From: an uncultured Collinsella sp.
GTDB lineage: Bacteria > Actinomycetota > Coriobacteriia > Coriobacteriales > Coriobacteriaceae
Length of the DNA: 39,896 nucleotides
NCBI GenBank assembly: GCA_902492755.1
Contig: CABUNB010000022.1
Location: forward strand, 1 to 39,896
Direction: 5' to 3'
Position 1 is the stretch's first letter. The number at the start of each line of letters is the position of its first letter. The position numbers were made by a program, and so were the translations under genes. Below, one piece after another: positions 39,225 through 39,896 of the stretch. The notes below the pieces were generated by a model. It ran no database searches, had not been told where the DNA came from, and saw only the letters and a program-made list of their open reading frames with translations.

Positions 39225-39896
39225 TTAATTGACAATATGCGAGCTCATATAGTCGATAAAGCGCCTCGTGGCGATGGGCATGGTGTCCCAGCTGCGCCAG
39301 GCGGCCACCACGTCGCGCGAGGGAGCATGCACGATGGGACGTACGCGAATATCGGCACGCATGCCCTCCACAGTACGACGGTAGAGCATACTCACGCCTA
39401 AGCCCTCCTCCACCATCGCCATGATGGTGTAGTCGTCGGTCACCTCACTCGTCACGTGCGGTGACAGGCCATGCGCCGCGAATGCATCGAGCACCAGGCT
39501 CTGCTCGCCCTCATCCAGCAGCACAAACGGCTCGGACGCCAAATCGGCGAGCGTCACCTTTTCCTTTGCCGTCAGCGGATGCCCGACAGGCAACAGCGCC
39601 ACCAACTCGTCGTGATAGACCACGCGCTTCTCGAGCCCTGCGGTAAAACCGCGTGCCGTAAAGCAAAAGTCAACCACGCCATCGTGCACCCACTGGGCGT
39701 TGCGCGTGTAATCGCCCTGCTTGAGGGTAAAGTGCACGCCCGGATGCAGGGCCCCAAAGTCGCGGATCACGCGCGGCAACACGGTGCGGCTCACGTTGGT
39801 AAACGTCGCGATACGAATATCAGTCGAGGAGAGTCCCAGCAACTCCTGACGCTTGTCCTCAAGCTCGGCCTCGGCAGTTACGATTTGGCGCAGATA
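39225..39896 (-). CDS. LysR-family regulator, N-terminus cut by window edge
   Basis: The frame is open to the window end (224 codons including stop). Only the coiled linker (YLRQIVTAEAELEDKRQELL) and the effector domain (IRIATFTNVSRTVLPRVIRDFGALHPGVHF, then FVLLDEGEQSL and IMAMVEEGLGVSML) are seen; the HTH lies outside. Close in layout to the LysR protein at 2921-3778. Convergent with the MATE gene 28 bp away. Confidence 0.9.
   Translation of the reverse strand, partial: YLRQIVTAEAELEDKRQELLGLSSTDIRIATFTNVSRTVLPRVIRDFGALHPGVHFTLKQGDYTRNAQWVHDGVVDFCFTARGFTAGLEKRVVYHDELVALLPVGHPLTAKEKVTLADLASEPFVLLDEGEQSLVLDAFAAHGLSPHVTSEVTDDYTIMAMVEEGLGVSMLYRRTVEGMRADIRVRPIVHAPSRDVVAAWRSWDTMPIATRRFIDYMSSHIVN

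Overview
The window reads as chromosomal DNA of a gut Coriobacteriia, most likely Collinsella or a close relative. This is inferred from the high-GC coding style, very short intergenic spaces, strong AGGAGG-type ribosome sites, the gene content (bile salt hydrolase, KUP, several LysR regulators, MATE and EamA exporters) and the REP-like hairpins. No tRNA, rRNA, CRISPR array, intact IS or prophage was seen. No 16S or marker phylogeny is present, so the genus is an inference.

Layout. 1-8900: a cut MFS exporter; a peptide-deformylase-like gene; an XRE-HTH/alanine-aminotransferase fusion; a LysR regulator divergent from an EamA exporter; a KUP potassium transporter behind a structured leader; a bile salt hydrolase; and a second deformylase-like gene that lacks the catalytic glutamate. 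9000-15800: two unrelated NCS2 nucleobase permeases, an alpha/beta hydrolase, a MetE-like (YxjG-type) protein under a LysR gene, and a HAD phosphatase. 15800-18000: a REP-like pair, then a textbook TPP riboswitch plus terminator driving thiM, a thiamine-binding-family gene and thiE. 18100-23700: a patatin, then two tandem c-di-GMP proteins with GGDEF-PAS-GGDEF cores, the first extended by a third GGDEF and an EAL domain. 23700-24600: an AT-richer scar with a small membrane protein and an IS30-like transposase remnant. 24600-27700: a flavodoxin-fold reductase, a strongly structured RNA, an ArsC/Spx-like protein without its cysteine, a COG0523 (CobW) GTPase and TrmL. 27700-33400: a short UvrA paralogue overlapping or abutting an AAA ATPase, and a TetM-like translational GTPase. 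33600-39896: MscL with a zinc ribbon, GNAT, small zinc and membrane proteins, RsmJ-like, RlmA-like, MATE and a cut LysR gene.

The strongest candidate for something undescribed is the RNA at 25234-25405. A 19-bp closing stem encloses nested helices. Its 3' strand can instead form a perfect 9-bp hairpin that hides the ribosome site of the downstream ArsC-like gene, which is the layout of a translational switch. Other items worth a second look are the regulator-enzyme fusion with a well-placed internal start, the two deformylase paralogues with complementary active-site losses, and the GGGAC-core hairpins that supply the stop codons of two genes. Starts were chosen by Shine-Dalgarno position and family length, and many genes begin inside the longest open frame.
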